Below, in pieces: positions 1 to 8,358 of a stretch of DNA of 9,462 nt (positions within the stretch are counted from its first letter, which is position 1; the number at the start of each line of letters is the position of its first letter). The stretch is from DASYUM01 sp036001225 (GTDB lineage: Bacteria; Methylomirabilota; Methylomirabilia; Rokubacteriales; DASRDR01): assembly GCA_036001225.1 (NCBI GenBank), contig DASYUM010000063.1:1-9462 (forward strand), given 5' to 3'. The notes below the pieces were generated by a model. That model saw only the letters and a list, made by a program, of their open reading frames with translations, did no database searches and was not told the origin of the DNA. Both the position numbers and the translations under genes were made by a program.

Positions 1-23
1 AGCCGCGGCGCGCGCCCCCGGAT

Positions 24-674
24 TCACCGGGTAGGGGGGTCGGCTCCCCGAGCTCCGCCGAATGCCTGGCCCCAGCGGTCCGCGAACGCCACCTCCCGGA
101 CCGGCCGGCGCGGGGGCCGTCCGAACTTCCCGACCGGTGAGCCCAGCGGGATCAGCGCGGCGGTCTCGACGTCCGCCGGGATGCCGAGCAGCGCCTTCAC
201 CTGCGGGTCGCGGAACTTGTGGATGGTCGTGAGGCACGAGCCGAGGCCGAGCGCGCGCGCGGCGAGCAGGATGTTCTGGACGGCCGGGTAGATCGACGCG
301 CCGGTCGTCAGGGTCGGCTTGACCCCGTCGGCGCCGATGCAGGCCAGGATGAGCACGGGCGCCTCCCCGAGATGCTCGGACAGATGCCGCGCCGAGGCGA
401 GCATCTTCCCGGCGGCGCTGTCGGGCGGCGCCGTGGCCGCGTCGCGGTAGTACGGCACCTTCATCAGCTCACCCCAGGCCTCGCGGTAGAGCTCGCCCAG
501 CCGGGCCCGCAGCGTCGGGTCGCGGATCACGAGGAAGCCCCAGCCCTGGCGGTTGCCGCCGGTCGGCGCGCAGATCGCCGCCTCCAGGATCTGCCGGAGC
601 ACCGCCTCGGGGATCGGATCGGGACGGAGGCGCCGGATGGCCCGCTGCGTCGTCACGACCTCGAAGAAGTCCAT
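24..674 (-). CDS. Nitroreductase family protein (FMN-dependent NAD(P)H oxidoreductase)
   Basis: A 216-residue protein, the usual length for a single-domain nitroreductase. These enzymes are cytoplasmic FMN homodimers that use NAD(P)H to reduce nitro groups, quinones, enones or similar acceptors; the physiological substrate here is unknown. Family signatures are the N-terminal TTQRAIRRLRPDPI (residues 8-21, basic residues that bind the FMN phosphate), the APTGGNRQGW segment (36-45), the helix GASIYPAVQNILLAARALGL (125-144) and the C-terminal PLGSPVGKFGRPPRRPV (176-192). The ATG start is supported by GGAGG at 680-684, 5 nt upstream; the open frame extends further upstream but loses all similarity there. 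It is the last gene of the minus-strand run, 95 nt after the beta-oxidation gene, and probably shares its transcript because no terminator or strong promoter is visible between them. Family call is firm, substrate is not. Confidence 0.93.
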   Translation of the reverse strand: MDFFEVVTTQRAIRRLRPDPIPEAVLRQILEAAICAPTGGNRQGWGFLVIRDPTLRARLGELYREAWGELMKVPYYRDAATAPPDSAAGKMLASARHLSEHLGEAPVLILACIGADGVKPTLTTGASIYPAVQNILLAARALGLGSCLTTIHKFRDPQVKALLGIPADVETAALIPLGSPVGKFGRPPRRPVREVAFADRWGQAFGGARGADPPTR

Positions 675-714
675 GGTCTCCTCCCCAATATCGCCCGTCC
701 GACGTAGACTCCCT

Positions 715-732
715 GCACGCACCCCCGGATTC
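715..732. repeat. Copy of an imperfect 18-bp direct repeat (other copy at 8-25)
   Basis: The sequence gcacgcacccccggattc here matches gcgcgcgcccccggattc at 8-25 in 16 of 18 positions, including an unbroken 11-base cccccggattc. The two copies lie just upstream and just downstream of the nitroreductase gene, in the same orientation. In G+C-rich DNA some of this could be chance, but the shared ggattc end is less likely to be. Confidence 0.5.
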
Positions 733-769
733 TGGAAAGGGGAGGGCGGCGGCGGCGCGGCGGGGCGCC

Positions 770-2857
<2,088 letters not shown>

Positions 2858-2896
2858 GGTCTGGAGTCCTCCGAGAGTTGGAGTCCGAAGCTCGGG

Positions 2897-4048
2897 TCAG
2901 GGTGAGGCCCAGAACTCGCGCGAGGCCAGCCGGGCGCCTTCGGCCAGGCTGGCCAGCTTGGCCCAGACGACGCCCGGATCCACCGCGGCCTGACCCACCC
3001 AGGTGCCGTAGCCACAGTCGGTACCGGCCACGACGTTCTCGCGGCCCACCAGCCGGGCATACCGGCCGATCCGCTGCGCCACCAGCTCGGGGTGCTCGAT
3101 GTAGTTGGTCTTCGACTCGAGCACGCCGGGGATGAGGAGCTTGCCCTCCGGCAGCCGCACGCGCTCGAACACTCGCCACTCGTGCGCGTGGCGCGGGTTG
3201 GCGGCCTCGAAGGAGATGCCGCTCGGCCGGGCCGCCAGGACGACATCGATGATGTCCTGAAGGGGCACGTCGTAGTGGTGGGGTCCTTCGTAATTGCCCC
3301 AGCACACGTGCATGCGGATCCGGTCGGCCGGGATGTTCGCCAGCGCATGGTCGAGGGCCTCCACGTGCAGGCGCGCCATCTTGCGGAACTCCTCCAGGCT
3401 CAGCCCCGCGAACTGGATGTGCCGGCCCATCGCCAGGTCCGGGCAGTCCACCTGCAGCAGGAAGCCCGCCCGGACCACGGCCTCGTACTCGGGTCGCATC
3501 GCCTCGGCGATGGCGGAGAGGTACGCCTCGTGGCTCGGGTAGTGGTCGTTGCGGAAGAAGAGGGAGATGACGCCCGGCGAGGCCGCCGTCAGGAAGGCTT
3601 CCTCGACCGGGACCGACTCGAGCGCGGCCTTCAGATTCTCGGCGTCGGTCAGCGCCGCTTGGGCGTCGCGCACCCCGACGGGGCCGGTGCAGGCCGGGGT
3701 CCGCCGCCGGGCTCGGCCCGGGTCGCCGAACACCCGTTTGGCCAGCTCCGGGAAGTCCACCAGGTCCCGATACTGGAGCGCCTGGCTCGTGCCTCCGAAC
3801 CCGGCCAGGCGGTCCTTGACGTAGGTGGCATAGCTCGGCTTGCTGAGCTCGCCGTCGTTGACGATGTCCAGGCCGGCCTCGCCCTGGCGGCGGACGACCT
3901 CGGCGACGGCCGAACGGATGCGGGTCGCCAGCGCCGCGAGGTCGACCGGCACGCCCTCCTCTTTGGCGAACATCATCCGGACCAGGTCGTCGGGACGCGG
4001 CAGGCTGCCGGTGTGGGTGGTGAGGAAGCGGGCGGTGCTGCGTCTCAT
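2897..4048 (-). CDS. MetE C-terminal-like cobalamin-independent methionine synthase family protein
   Basis: A 383-residue protein equivalent only to the catalytic C-terminal half of MetE (the full enzyme is about 750 residues). The start MRRSTARFLTTHTGSLPRP is typical of this stand-alone group. The zinc site is complete: HVC gives His247 and Cys249, SFEAAN gives Glu281, and GTDCGYG gives Cys345, matching the His-Cys-Glu-Cys set of MetE. The zinc activates a thiol as nucleophile for alkyl transfer. Known members of this short family include core methionine synthases using methylcobalamin and epoxyalkane:coenzyme M transferases, so the thiol may be homocysteine or something else; the folate-binding N-terminal half is absent. 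The start is only 3 nt after the vapC stop (TGA-GGG-ATG), with a weak, too-close GAGG, suggesting translational coupling. The beta-oxidation gene lies 39 nt downstream. The family is sure; the reaction is open. Confidence 0.88.
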   Translation of the reverse strand: MRRSTARFLTTHTGSLPRPDDLVRMMFAKEEGVPVDLAALATRIRSAVAEVVRRQGEAGLDIVNDGELSKPSYATYVKDRLAGFGGTSQALQYRDLVDFPELAKRVFGDPGRARRRTPACTGPVGVRDAQAALTDAENLKAALESVPVEEAFLTAASPGVISLFFRNDHYPSHEAYLSAIAEAMRPEYEAVVRAGFLLQVDCPDLAMGRHIQFAGLSLEEFRKMARLHVEALDHALANIPADRIRMHVCWGNYEGPHHYDVPLQDIIDVVLAARPSGISFEAANPRHAHEWRVFERVRLPEGKLLIPGVLESKTNYIEHPELVAQRIGRYARLVGRENVVAGTDCGYGTWVGQAAVDPGVVWAKLASLAEGARLASREFWASP

Positions 4049-4051
4049 CCC

Positions 4052-4483
4052 TCAAGCTCGAAGAACGTGAAGGGCGAAATCCAGGTGGCGACGGATCAGG
4101 TGAAAATCCGCCCCGTTATAGGTGAACAAGGTGGCGCCGATGCGGCGGGCGCAGAGAGCGATCAGGATGTCGTTGAGTAGGGCGGGCAGCTTTGACCGCC
4201 AGCCCTTCTCGCGACTCTCGGTGGCGGAGAGAACGTCAGCCGCACCAACCCAGTCGTCGAAGGCCGGAGCCACCAGCCGTCCCGTCCGTTCCATCGGGCG
4301 TAAGAACTCCCGCAGGCGGGTGCGGGTCCTGAGCCCCTCGGCATTGACGGCCAGTTCATAGGCTACGACAGCCGAGAGAAAGGTCGCGGGAAGGACCGGA
4401 AAAAATGTGTCTCGAAACTGAGCCCGCTTCGAGTCGGACCGCAACGCCTCGAGGTAGACGTTGGTGTCCAGGAGATACTTCAC
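4052..4483 (-). CDS. vapC: VapC-type PIN-domain toxin ribonuclease
   Basis: A 143-residue PIN-domain protein, the normal size for VapC. VapC toxins are Mg2+-dependent endoribonucleases that cut tRNA or rRNA and stop translation when freed from antitoxin. The acidic active-site residues are all present: Asp6 in LLDTNVYLEAL, Glu43 in VAYELAV, Asp105 in LLNDILIAL, and Asp126 in TYNGADF, so the toxin looks intact. The start is GTG, overlapping the antitoxin stop by 4 nt (GTGA), with no good Shine-Dalgarno, so translation is probably coupled to vapB. Its stop is 3 nt from the next metabolic gene. The sequence is visibly less G+C-rich than the genes on either side, in keeping with horizontal acquisition. 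RNA target unknown. Confidence 0.9.
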   Translation of the reverse strand: MKYLLDTNVYLEALRSDSKRAQFRDTFFPVLPATFLSAVVAYELAVNAEGLRTRTRLREFLRPMERTGRLVAPAFDDWVGAADVLSATESREKGWRSKLPALLNDILIALCARRIGATLFTYNGADFHLIRRHLDFALHVLRA

Positions 4484-4674
4484 TGGTAGATCGCCCGAAA
4501 CCGGCCCTCTCGGAGCAGCGTCTCCAGCCGATCCTCGATCTCCCGATCGTCGATCGCCTTACGAAGTGCCTTCTGAATCGCCTCGGTGTCCGTCTTGGCG
4601 TTGAACAACCGCCGGACCTTCTCGATCATCTCGCCGTCCAGGTTATACGTCTTCTTCTTGACCGTTCCCTTCAC
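4480..4674 (-). CDS. vapB: VapB-like ribbon-helix-helix antitoxin
   Basis: A 64-residue protein paired with the PIN toxin. The N-terminal half reads as a ribbon-helix-helix DNA-binding domain: strand KKKTYNLD (about 6-13), first helix EMIEKVRRLF (15-24), turn NAKTDT, second helix EAIQKALRKAI (31-41). The charged C-terminal part (about 43-64, ending GRFRAIYQ) would wrap the toxin and mask its active site. I chose the GTG at 4674 because a perfect AGGAGGT lies 6 nt upstream; a longer in-frame reading from ATG at 4707 or beyond lacks a ribosome site and would run into the dinB-like gene. The stop overlaps the toxin start by 4 nt, the classic antitoxin-first order. The VapBC complex probably binds the palindrome just upstream. 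Confidence 0.85.
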   Translation of the reverse strand: MKGTVKKKTYNLDGEMIEKVRRLFNAKTDTEAIQKALRKAIDDREIEDRLETLLREGRFRAIYQ

Positions 4675-4680
4675 CGCGGA

Positions 4681-4687
4681 ACCTCCT
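4681..4687 (-). promoter_or_regulatory. Ribosome binding site of vapB (AGGAGGT)
   Basis: AGGAGGT on the minus strand, 6 nt before the GTG at 4674. It fixes the antitoxin start and is the strongest Shine-Dalgarno in the window; vapC has none. This fits the need for more antitoxin than toxin. It overlaps the left arm of the operator palindrome by three bases. Confidence 0.8.
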
Positions 4688-4716
4688 GATACGTACAATA
4701 CTGACATTGTATCAGG
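4685..4716. promoter_or_regulatory. Palindromic operator of the vapBC module
   Basis: A perfect 8-bp inverted repeat, cctgatac (4685-4692) and gtatcagg (4709-4716), separated by 16 bp. A second perfect inverted repeat, tacaat (4694-4699) and attgta (4706-4711), is nested inside, with its centre displaced by 2 bp. Such elements just upstream of an RHH antitoxin gene are typical VapBC operators that bind the toxin-antitoxin complex and repress the operon. The element covers the proposed -10 box, touches the vapB ribosome site, and contains the stop codon (4712-4714) of the dinB-like gene. Binding is inferred; the symmetry is read directly. Confidence 0.7.
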
Positions 4717-4724
4717 ATTGTCCA
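4695..4724 (-). promoter_or_regulatory. Putative vapBC promoter inside the end of the dinB-like gene
   Basis: On the minus strand, TGGACA (4719-4724, five of six matches to the -35 consensus), 18 bp, then TATTGT (4695-4700, four of six to -10). The -35 box lies in the last codons of the dinB-like gene and the -10 box within the palindromic operator, so operator binding would block RNA polymerase. Transcription would begin near 4688, giving a short leader holding the AGGAGGT. Moderate match only. Confidence 0.4.
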
Positions 4725-5284
4725 TCCAATGGCCTGCCGGAGGCGTAGGGGATGGGGCCGGCATACTCGGCCCGGAGGGGGGCCCATCGGACCGCCCACA
4801 GGCGGGCCAGCGTCCCCGCGAGCTGGCGGAGGTGGAGGCGGTCGTGGGTCACCCACGCCGCCAGGAGGTCGAGGCCCGACAGGCGCCCCAGCGCCCGGTG
4901 CTCGATGGCGCCCCGCAGCTGGTCGGGGGCGACCCCCGCCAGCAGCTCGAGGCTCGCCGCGCGCCGCCCGCGCAGCGCCGCCAGCGCATCCGCCGGGACC
5001 GCCTCGCGATAGCGGCGCTCCTCGGCCCAGCGCTCGGGATCGATCGGCGCGAACGCGCGCCCGCCCGCGAGGACGACGCGCAGCCGGGCGCCGAAGTCCT
5101 CCGTCTCCTCGTCTCTCAGGTGGCAGACGATCTCGATCGGCGCCCACTCGGTGGGGGCCGGACGGGCGCGCCAGGTGGCCTCGTCGAGGTCGGTCACGAG
5201 GTGATCGAGCAGTCCCGGCAGACGCGCGAGGGCTCGCCGCGCCTCCACCAGCAGGGTCGCGGCATCGGGCACGGGGTCAGGCAT
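4712..5284 (-). CDS. DinB-like putative metal-binding protein
   Basis: A 190-residue protein of the DinB/YfiT four-helix-bundle superfamily, which typically binds a divalent metal through three histidines. They are visible as His55 in EIVCHLRDEE and as His147 and His151 in THDRLHLRQL. The segment around residues 43-62 (APTEWAPIEIVCHLRDEETE) is characteristic of the family. Known relatives include thiol-dependent transferases using mycothiol or bacillithiol, but many members have no known role, and this has nothing to do with DNA polymerase DinB. The ATG at 5284 overlaps the end of the MFS gene by 8 nt (ATGCCTGA) and has no ribosome site of its own, so translation is likely coupled. The frame stays open upstream inside the MFS gene, but that extension has no family character. 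Its stop lies in the vapBC operator. Confidence 0.85.
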   Translation of the reverse strand: MPDPVPDAATLLVEARRALARLPGLLDHLVTDLDEATWRARPAPTEWAPIEIVCHLRDEETEDFGARLRVVLAGGRAFAPIDPERWAEERRYREAVPADALAALRGRRAASLELLAGVAPDQLRGAIEHRALGRLSGLDLLAAWVTHDRLHLRQLAGTLARLWAVRWAPLRAEYAGPIPYASGRPLDGQS

Positions 5285-6626
5285 CGACGGCGACCCGCGG
5301 CCGTGGGATGCGGCCGGCCACCGCGCGGACCTTCCGAGGCGCCGCCAGCCACATCGCCGCGACGGACACCAGGCTGCACCCGATCGCGAGCCAGAAGGCC
5401 GGGGCATAGCTCCCGGTCAGATCGTGCACCAGGCCGGTCACCCAGGGGCCGAGCCCGGCCCCGGCGCCGGCCGCGAGGTTGAGGGTCCCGAAGATGGTGC
5501 CGAAGTGCCGGCCCTGGAAGAGCTCGGCCGGGATGGGCCCGAAGACCGAGGCCAGGCCATAGCCGAGCATCCCCTGGGAGGCGACCATGACGTAGACGAG
5601 CGGCCGGGTCGGGTGCTCCGCCATCACCAGGAGGACCGCGTAGCAGATGACGTACCCGAGCCCGGAGAGCGTCCAGGCCCACTCGCGGCCGATGCGGTCG
5701 GACAGGTGCCCGAGCGCGATCTGGCCCACGATCCCGGTCAGCCCCACCAGCCCCAGCGCGTACGCGGCCAGTGCGGGCGAAAAGCCGATCTCGGTGAGGT
5801 ACTTGGTCTGGTGCACCTGGACCGCGTACCAGGCGAAGAGCCCGCAGAGATAGGCGAGCGCCACCCACCAGAAGCGCGCCGTCCGGACGGCTCGGCCGAG
5901 CGTCCAGTCGGTGGACGCCCACGCCCGATCGACGACGTTGTCGGCGGCGCGGCGGCCGGCGCCGTCCCCCGGCAGGACGGCGTCGCCGTCGGGGCCGAGT
6001 CCCAGCTCCTCCGGCCGCTGGCGCGGGATCAGCACGTTGAGCGGCAGGATCACGATCAGGAGGAGCAGGGCCAGCGTCCAGCAGGCGGTGCGCCAGCCCG
6101 CGCGGCCGATGATCTCCTGGGCCCAGGGCAGGAGCGTGATCGACCCGACCCCGACACCCGAGAAGGCGATCCCGATGGCGAGCCCTCGCCGCCGCACGAA
6201 CCAGTTAGGCAGGAACAGGGAGTGCCCGATGTAGCTCACGGCCATGCTCCCGCCGGTCACCAGCACGCCGAGCGTCGCGTAGAGATGCCACGGCTCGCGG
6301 ACGCGCGTCGCCAGCGCCAGGCCCGCACTGATCAGCAGGATGCCGGCCGGGAAGACGACGCGCGGCCCCACGCGGTCCATCAGGATCCCGATGAAGGGCG
6401 CATAGAGCGTGCCGCCCAGGAAGCCCACCGCGAAGGCCGCCGCCGTCACCCCGCGCGCCCAGCCGAACTCGTCGAGGATCGGGGGGAAGAGGAGGGAGAA
6501 TGCGGTGCGGGCGTTGACGACGAGGCCCATGGTGACGAACGCCGTCGCCACGATCACCCAGCCGTAGAAGACGGGAAACGGCCGGCGCAGACCGCGCGCG
6601 ACCGAGCGGTCGCTTCGAGCGGACAT
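5277..6626 (-). CDS. MFS transporter, monocarboxylate/oxalate-formate antiporter-like
   Basis: A 449-residue inner-membrane carrier with about 12 hydrophobic segments in two halves joined by a hydrophilic loop (about 201-245). Motif A of the major facilitator superfamily appears in both halves: GILMDRVGPR (80-89) and GHLSDRIGRE (306-315). The start of the first membrane segment, FYGWVIVATAF (20-30), followed by a long periplasmic turn ending in LDEFGWARG (51-59), is typical of the monocarboxylate porter-like group, suggesting a small organic acid, but the substrate cannot be read. I prefer ATG at 6626, preceded by AGGTGA 7 nt upstream, to the more distal TTG at 6665. It is the first gene of the minus-strand run and overlaps the dinB-like gene by 8 nt. 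It diverges from the solute-binding protein gene. Confidence 0.93.
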   Translation of the reverse strand: MSARSDRSVARGLRRPFPVFYGWVIVATAFVTMGLVVNARTAFSLLFPPILDEFGWARGVTAAAFAVGFLGGTLYAPFIGILMDRVGPRVVFPAGILLISAGLALATRVREPWHLYATLGVLVTGGSMAVSYIGHSLFLPNWFVRRRGLAIGIAFSGVGVGSITLLPWAQEIIGRAGWRTACWTLALLLLIVILPLNVLIPRQRPEELGLGPDGDAVLPGDGAGRRAADNVVDRAWASTDWTLGRAVRTARFWWVALAYLCGLFAWYAVQVHQTKYLTEIGFSPALAAYALGLVGLTGIVGQIALGHLSDRIGREWAWTLSGLGYVICYAVLLVMAEHPTRPLVYVMVASQGMLGYGLASVFGPIPAELFQGRHFGTIFGTLNLAAGAGAGLGPWVTGLVHDLTGSYAPAFWLAIGCSLVSVAAMWLAAPRKVRAVAGRIPRPRVAVDA

Positions 6627-6649
6627 GGCCCGCTCACCTTGCCACACGA

Positions 6650-6678
6650 TTGCCTCCGGCGACAACTGCCTCTACGAT
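6650..6678 (+). promoter_or_regulatory. Possible promoter of the solute-binding protein gene
   Basis: TTGCCT (6650-6655), 17 bp, then TACGAT (6673-6678); each box matches the sigma-70 consensus at four of six positions. The expected start of transcription, about 7 nt on, coincides with the preferred GTG start at 6685, which would make the mRNA leaderless. It lies in the only gap (6627-6684) between the two divergent genes. Tentative. Confidence 0.3.
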
Positions 6679-6684
6679 GGGCGG

Positions 6685-8274
6685 GTGCCCGCCCTCCTCG
6701 CCGTCGGCCTTCTGCTCCTCGCGGCGACGCCGGCGCCGGCGCAGACCTTCACGTTCGCGTGGCCGACCGAGCCCGTCCAGCTCGATCCGGCGGTGGTGAG
6801 CGACGGCCCGTCGCTCGGCCTCACCTACCAGGTCTTCGAGGGCCTGGTGCGGCTCCGAGGGTCGACGACCGAGATCGAGCCCGCCCTGGCCGAGCGGTGG
6901 GAGACGTCGGCCGACGGGATGGTCTGGACGTTCCACCTCCGGCCGAACGTCCGGTTCCACGACGGCGATCCGCTCGATGCGGCGGCAGTGGTCTGGAACG
7001 TCGAGCGGTGGTGGAAGTCGAGCCATCCCCAGCACGCGATCCAGCTCCAGGCGGGCCAGACCTTCGAGTACTGGGATAGCCTCTTCGGCGGCCCCGACGA
7101 GCGGGCGGTCGTCTCTCGGGTCGAAGCCGCCGGCCCGCGCGCCGTCCGGATCACCCTGCGCCGCCCGCACGCCCCGCTCCTGGCGAGCCTGGCCGTGCCC
7201 GGCCTCGGCATCGCGAGCCCACGGGCCGCGACGCGGTGGGGCGCCGAGTTCGGGAAGCACCCGGTGGGCACGGGCGCCTTCCGCTTCGGGGCGTGGCGGC
7301 CGGGCGAGGAGGTGGTGCTGGAGGCAAACCCCGACTACTGGGGCGCCAGGCCGAAAGTGGCGCGGGTCGTGGGCCGCGCCATCAAGGACAACGCCAAGCG
7401 GCTGGCCGCGCTCCGGGCGGGCGACATCCAGGGCATGGAGGGGCTCAACCCGGACGACCTCGAGGGCGTCGGGCGCGAGCCGACGCTGTCCCTGCTCCTC
7501 CGGCCGCCCAGCACGACGGGCTTTGTCGCCTTCAACTTCAAAGTCCGCGAGTTCCAGGACCGGCGCGTGCGGCGAGCCTTCGCCCACGCCCTCGACAAGC
7601 CGGCGATCGTGAACGCGCTGTACGGGGGGATGGGCCTGGTCGCCCGCCAGCTCCAGCCGCCGGCGCTCTGGGGCCATGCCCCCGACATCCCGGACGACGC
7701 CCGCGACCCGGCCACCGCGCGTGACCTCCTCCGTCAGGCGGGGTTCCCGAACGGACTCGACACGCTCACGTGGGACGATGGGAGGAAGGAGCCGCTGGTC
7801 CTGTGGTACCTCCCGGTCTCGCGACCGTACTTTCCCGTCCCCCGGGACATCGCCCAGGCGATGGCCGCCGACTGGGCCAAGGCGGGCATCCGCGTCCGGC
7901 TCCAGACCGTCGACTGGGCCGTGTATCTCGAGCGGGTCCAGCACGGGCGGCTCCCGCTCTTCATGCTGGGGTGGATCGCCGACCACGGCGACCCCGACGG
8001 CTGCCTCTGCTACGTCTTCTGCGAGCCCGGGGCCCCCAACCAGGGCTTCTACGCCAACCGGGCGGTCACCGAGCTGCTCGTGCGCGCCCGGACGCTGAGC
8101 AGCCAGGCCCAGCGCGCGCCGCTCTACCGGCGGGCCGCCGAGCTCCTCCATGAGGACGCCGCCCGGCTGTTCCTCGCGCACAGCCAGTCCCCGATCGTCC
8201 TGTCCCGGCGCGTCACCGGCTACGTGCCGAACCCGACCGGCGCCGAAGCCTTCAGCACGGTGGAGCTGCGCTAG
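6685..8274 (+). CDS. ABC transporter substrate-binding protein, family 5 (peptide/nickel/opine type)
   Basis: A 529-residue secreted binding protein of the SBP_bac_5 family, which delivers peptides, nickel, opines, sugars or other solutes to an ABC importer. From the GTG at 6685 the protein begins MPALLAVGLLLLAATPAPAQ, a Sec signal peptide with a likely APA|Q cleavage after residue 19; no lipobox cysteine is seen. An ATG 60 nt upstream (6625) is in frame but overlaps the start of the divergent MFS gene and gives an unnaturally long leader. Family hallmarks follow: LDPAVVSDGPSLGLTYQVFEGLV near the mature N-terminus, LAERWETSADGMVWTFHLRP, VRFHDGDPLDAAAVVWNVER, GTGAFRFGAWRPGEEVVLEANPDYWG, then GWIADHGDPDG and NQGFYAN near the C-terminus. 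Three cysteines (440, 442, 446) form an unusual CLCYVFC. No permease or ATPase gene is adjacent: an insertion sequence follows. Ligand unknown. Confidence 0.9.
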   Translation: MPALLAVGLLLLAATPAPAQTFTFAWPTEPVQLDPAVVSDGPSLGLTYQVFEGLVRLRGSTTEIEPALAERWETSADGMVWTFHLRPNVRFHDGDPLDAAAVVWNVERWWKSSHPQHAIQLQAGQTFEYWDSLFGGPDERAVVSRVEAAGPRAVRITLRRPHAPLLASLAVPGLGIASPRAATRWGAEFGKHPVGTGAFRFGAWRPGEEVVLEANPDYWGARPKVARVVGRAIKDNAKRLAALRAGDIQGMEGLNPDDLEGVGREPTLSLLLRPPSTTGFVAFNFKVREFQDRRVRRAFAHALDKPAIVNALYGGMGLVARQLQPPALWGHAPDIPDDARDPATARDLLRQAGFPNGLDTLTWDDGRKEPLVLWYLPVSRPYFPVPRDIAQAMAADWAKAGIRVRLQTVDWAVYLERVQHGRLPLFMLGWIADHGDPDGCLCYVFCEPGAPNQGFYANRAVTELLVRARTLSSQAQRAPLYRRAAELLHEDAARLFLAHSQSPIVLSRRVTGYVPNPTGAEAFSTVELR

Positions 8275-8311
8275 ATCATTTCGGGCGGGTCTCGGAAGGG
8301 CAATAATATAC

Positions 8312-8340
8312 TTGACACAGTAGGCCCTAGGCGGTACCCT
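8312..8340 (+). promoter_or_regulatory. Putative promoter of the insertion-sequence transposase
   Basis: A perfect -35 box TTGACA (8312-8317), 17 bp, then TACCCT (8335-8340), a weak -10. The preceding bases (caataatatac, 8301-8311) are strikingly A+T-rich against the surroundings. The sequence taggc occurs three times (8321-8325, 8328-8332, 8342-8346), possibly a binding site. The junction between the IS end and host DNA must lie between 8275 and here but could not be fixed. Confidence 0.45.
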
Positions 8341-8348
8341 CTAGGCAT

Positions 8349-8353
8349 GGAGG
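8349..8353 (+). promoter_or_regulatory. Ribosome binding site of the transposase (GGAGG)
   Basis: GGAGG 5 nt before the ATG at 8359. It decides between two in-frame ATGs: the earlier one (8347) has no ribosome site and overlaps this motif. Confidence 0.65.
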
Positions 8354-8358
8354 GTGCC

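Noticed and set aside
2862..2895. Repeated tggagtcc (2862-2869, 2879-2886) and a ccgag/ctcgg pair in the gap before the beta-oxidation gene
   Set aside because: A 5-bp stem with a long loop and no U-run is too weak for a terminator, and the 8-bp repeat may be chance around a ribosome site.
3092..4180. Plus-strand open frame antisense to the MetE-like gene and vapC end
   Set aside because: Crosses a real gene boundary and has no recognisable motif, while both minus-strand genes are well supported.
4675..4764. Longer vapB reading from an upstream in-frame ATG
   Set aside because: No ribosome site before either upstream ATG, the extension crosses the operator and the dinB-like coding end, and the GTG at 4674 has an ideal AGGAGGT.
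5424..7079. Long plus-strand open frame (551 codons) antisense to the MFS gene
   Set aside because: Composition is dominated by Arg, Pro, Gly, Asp and His with no domain or membrane character; it is a shadow of the high-G+C MFS gene and crosses the divergent promoter region.
6634..8181. Minus-strand open frame (515 codons) antisense to the binding-protein gene
   Set aside because: Antisense shadow: Arg/Glu/Pro-rich, no signal or domain; the plus strand encodes a clear family 5 binding protein.
8275..8311. Terminator after the binding-protein gene
   Set aside because: No stem followed by a T-run is present between the stop codon and the IS leader.
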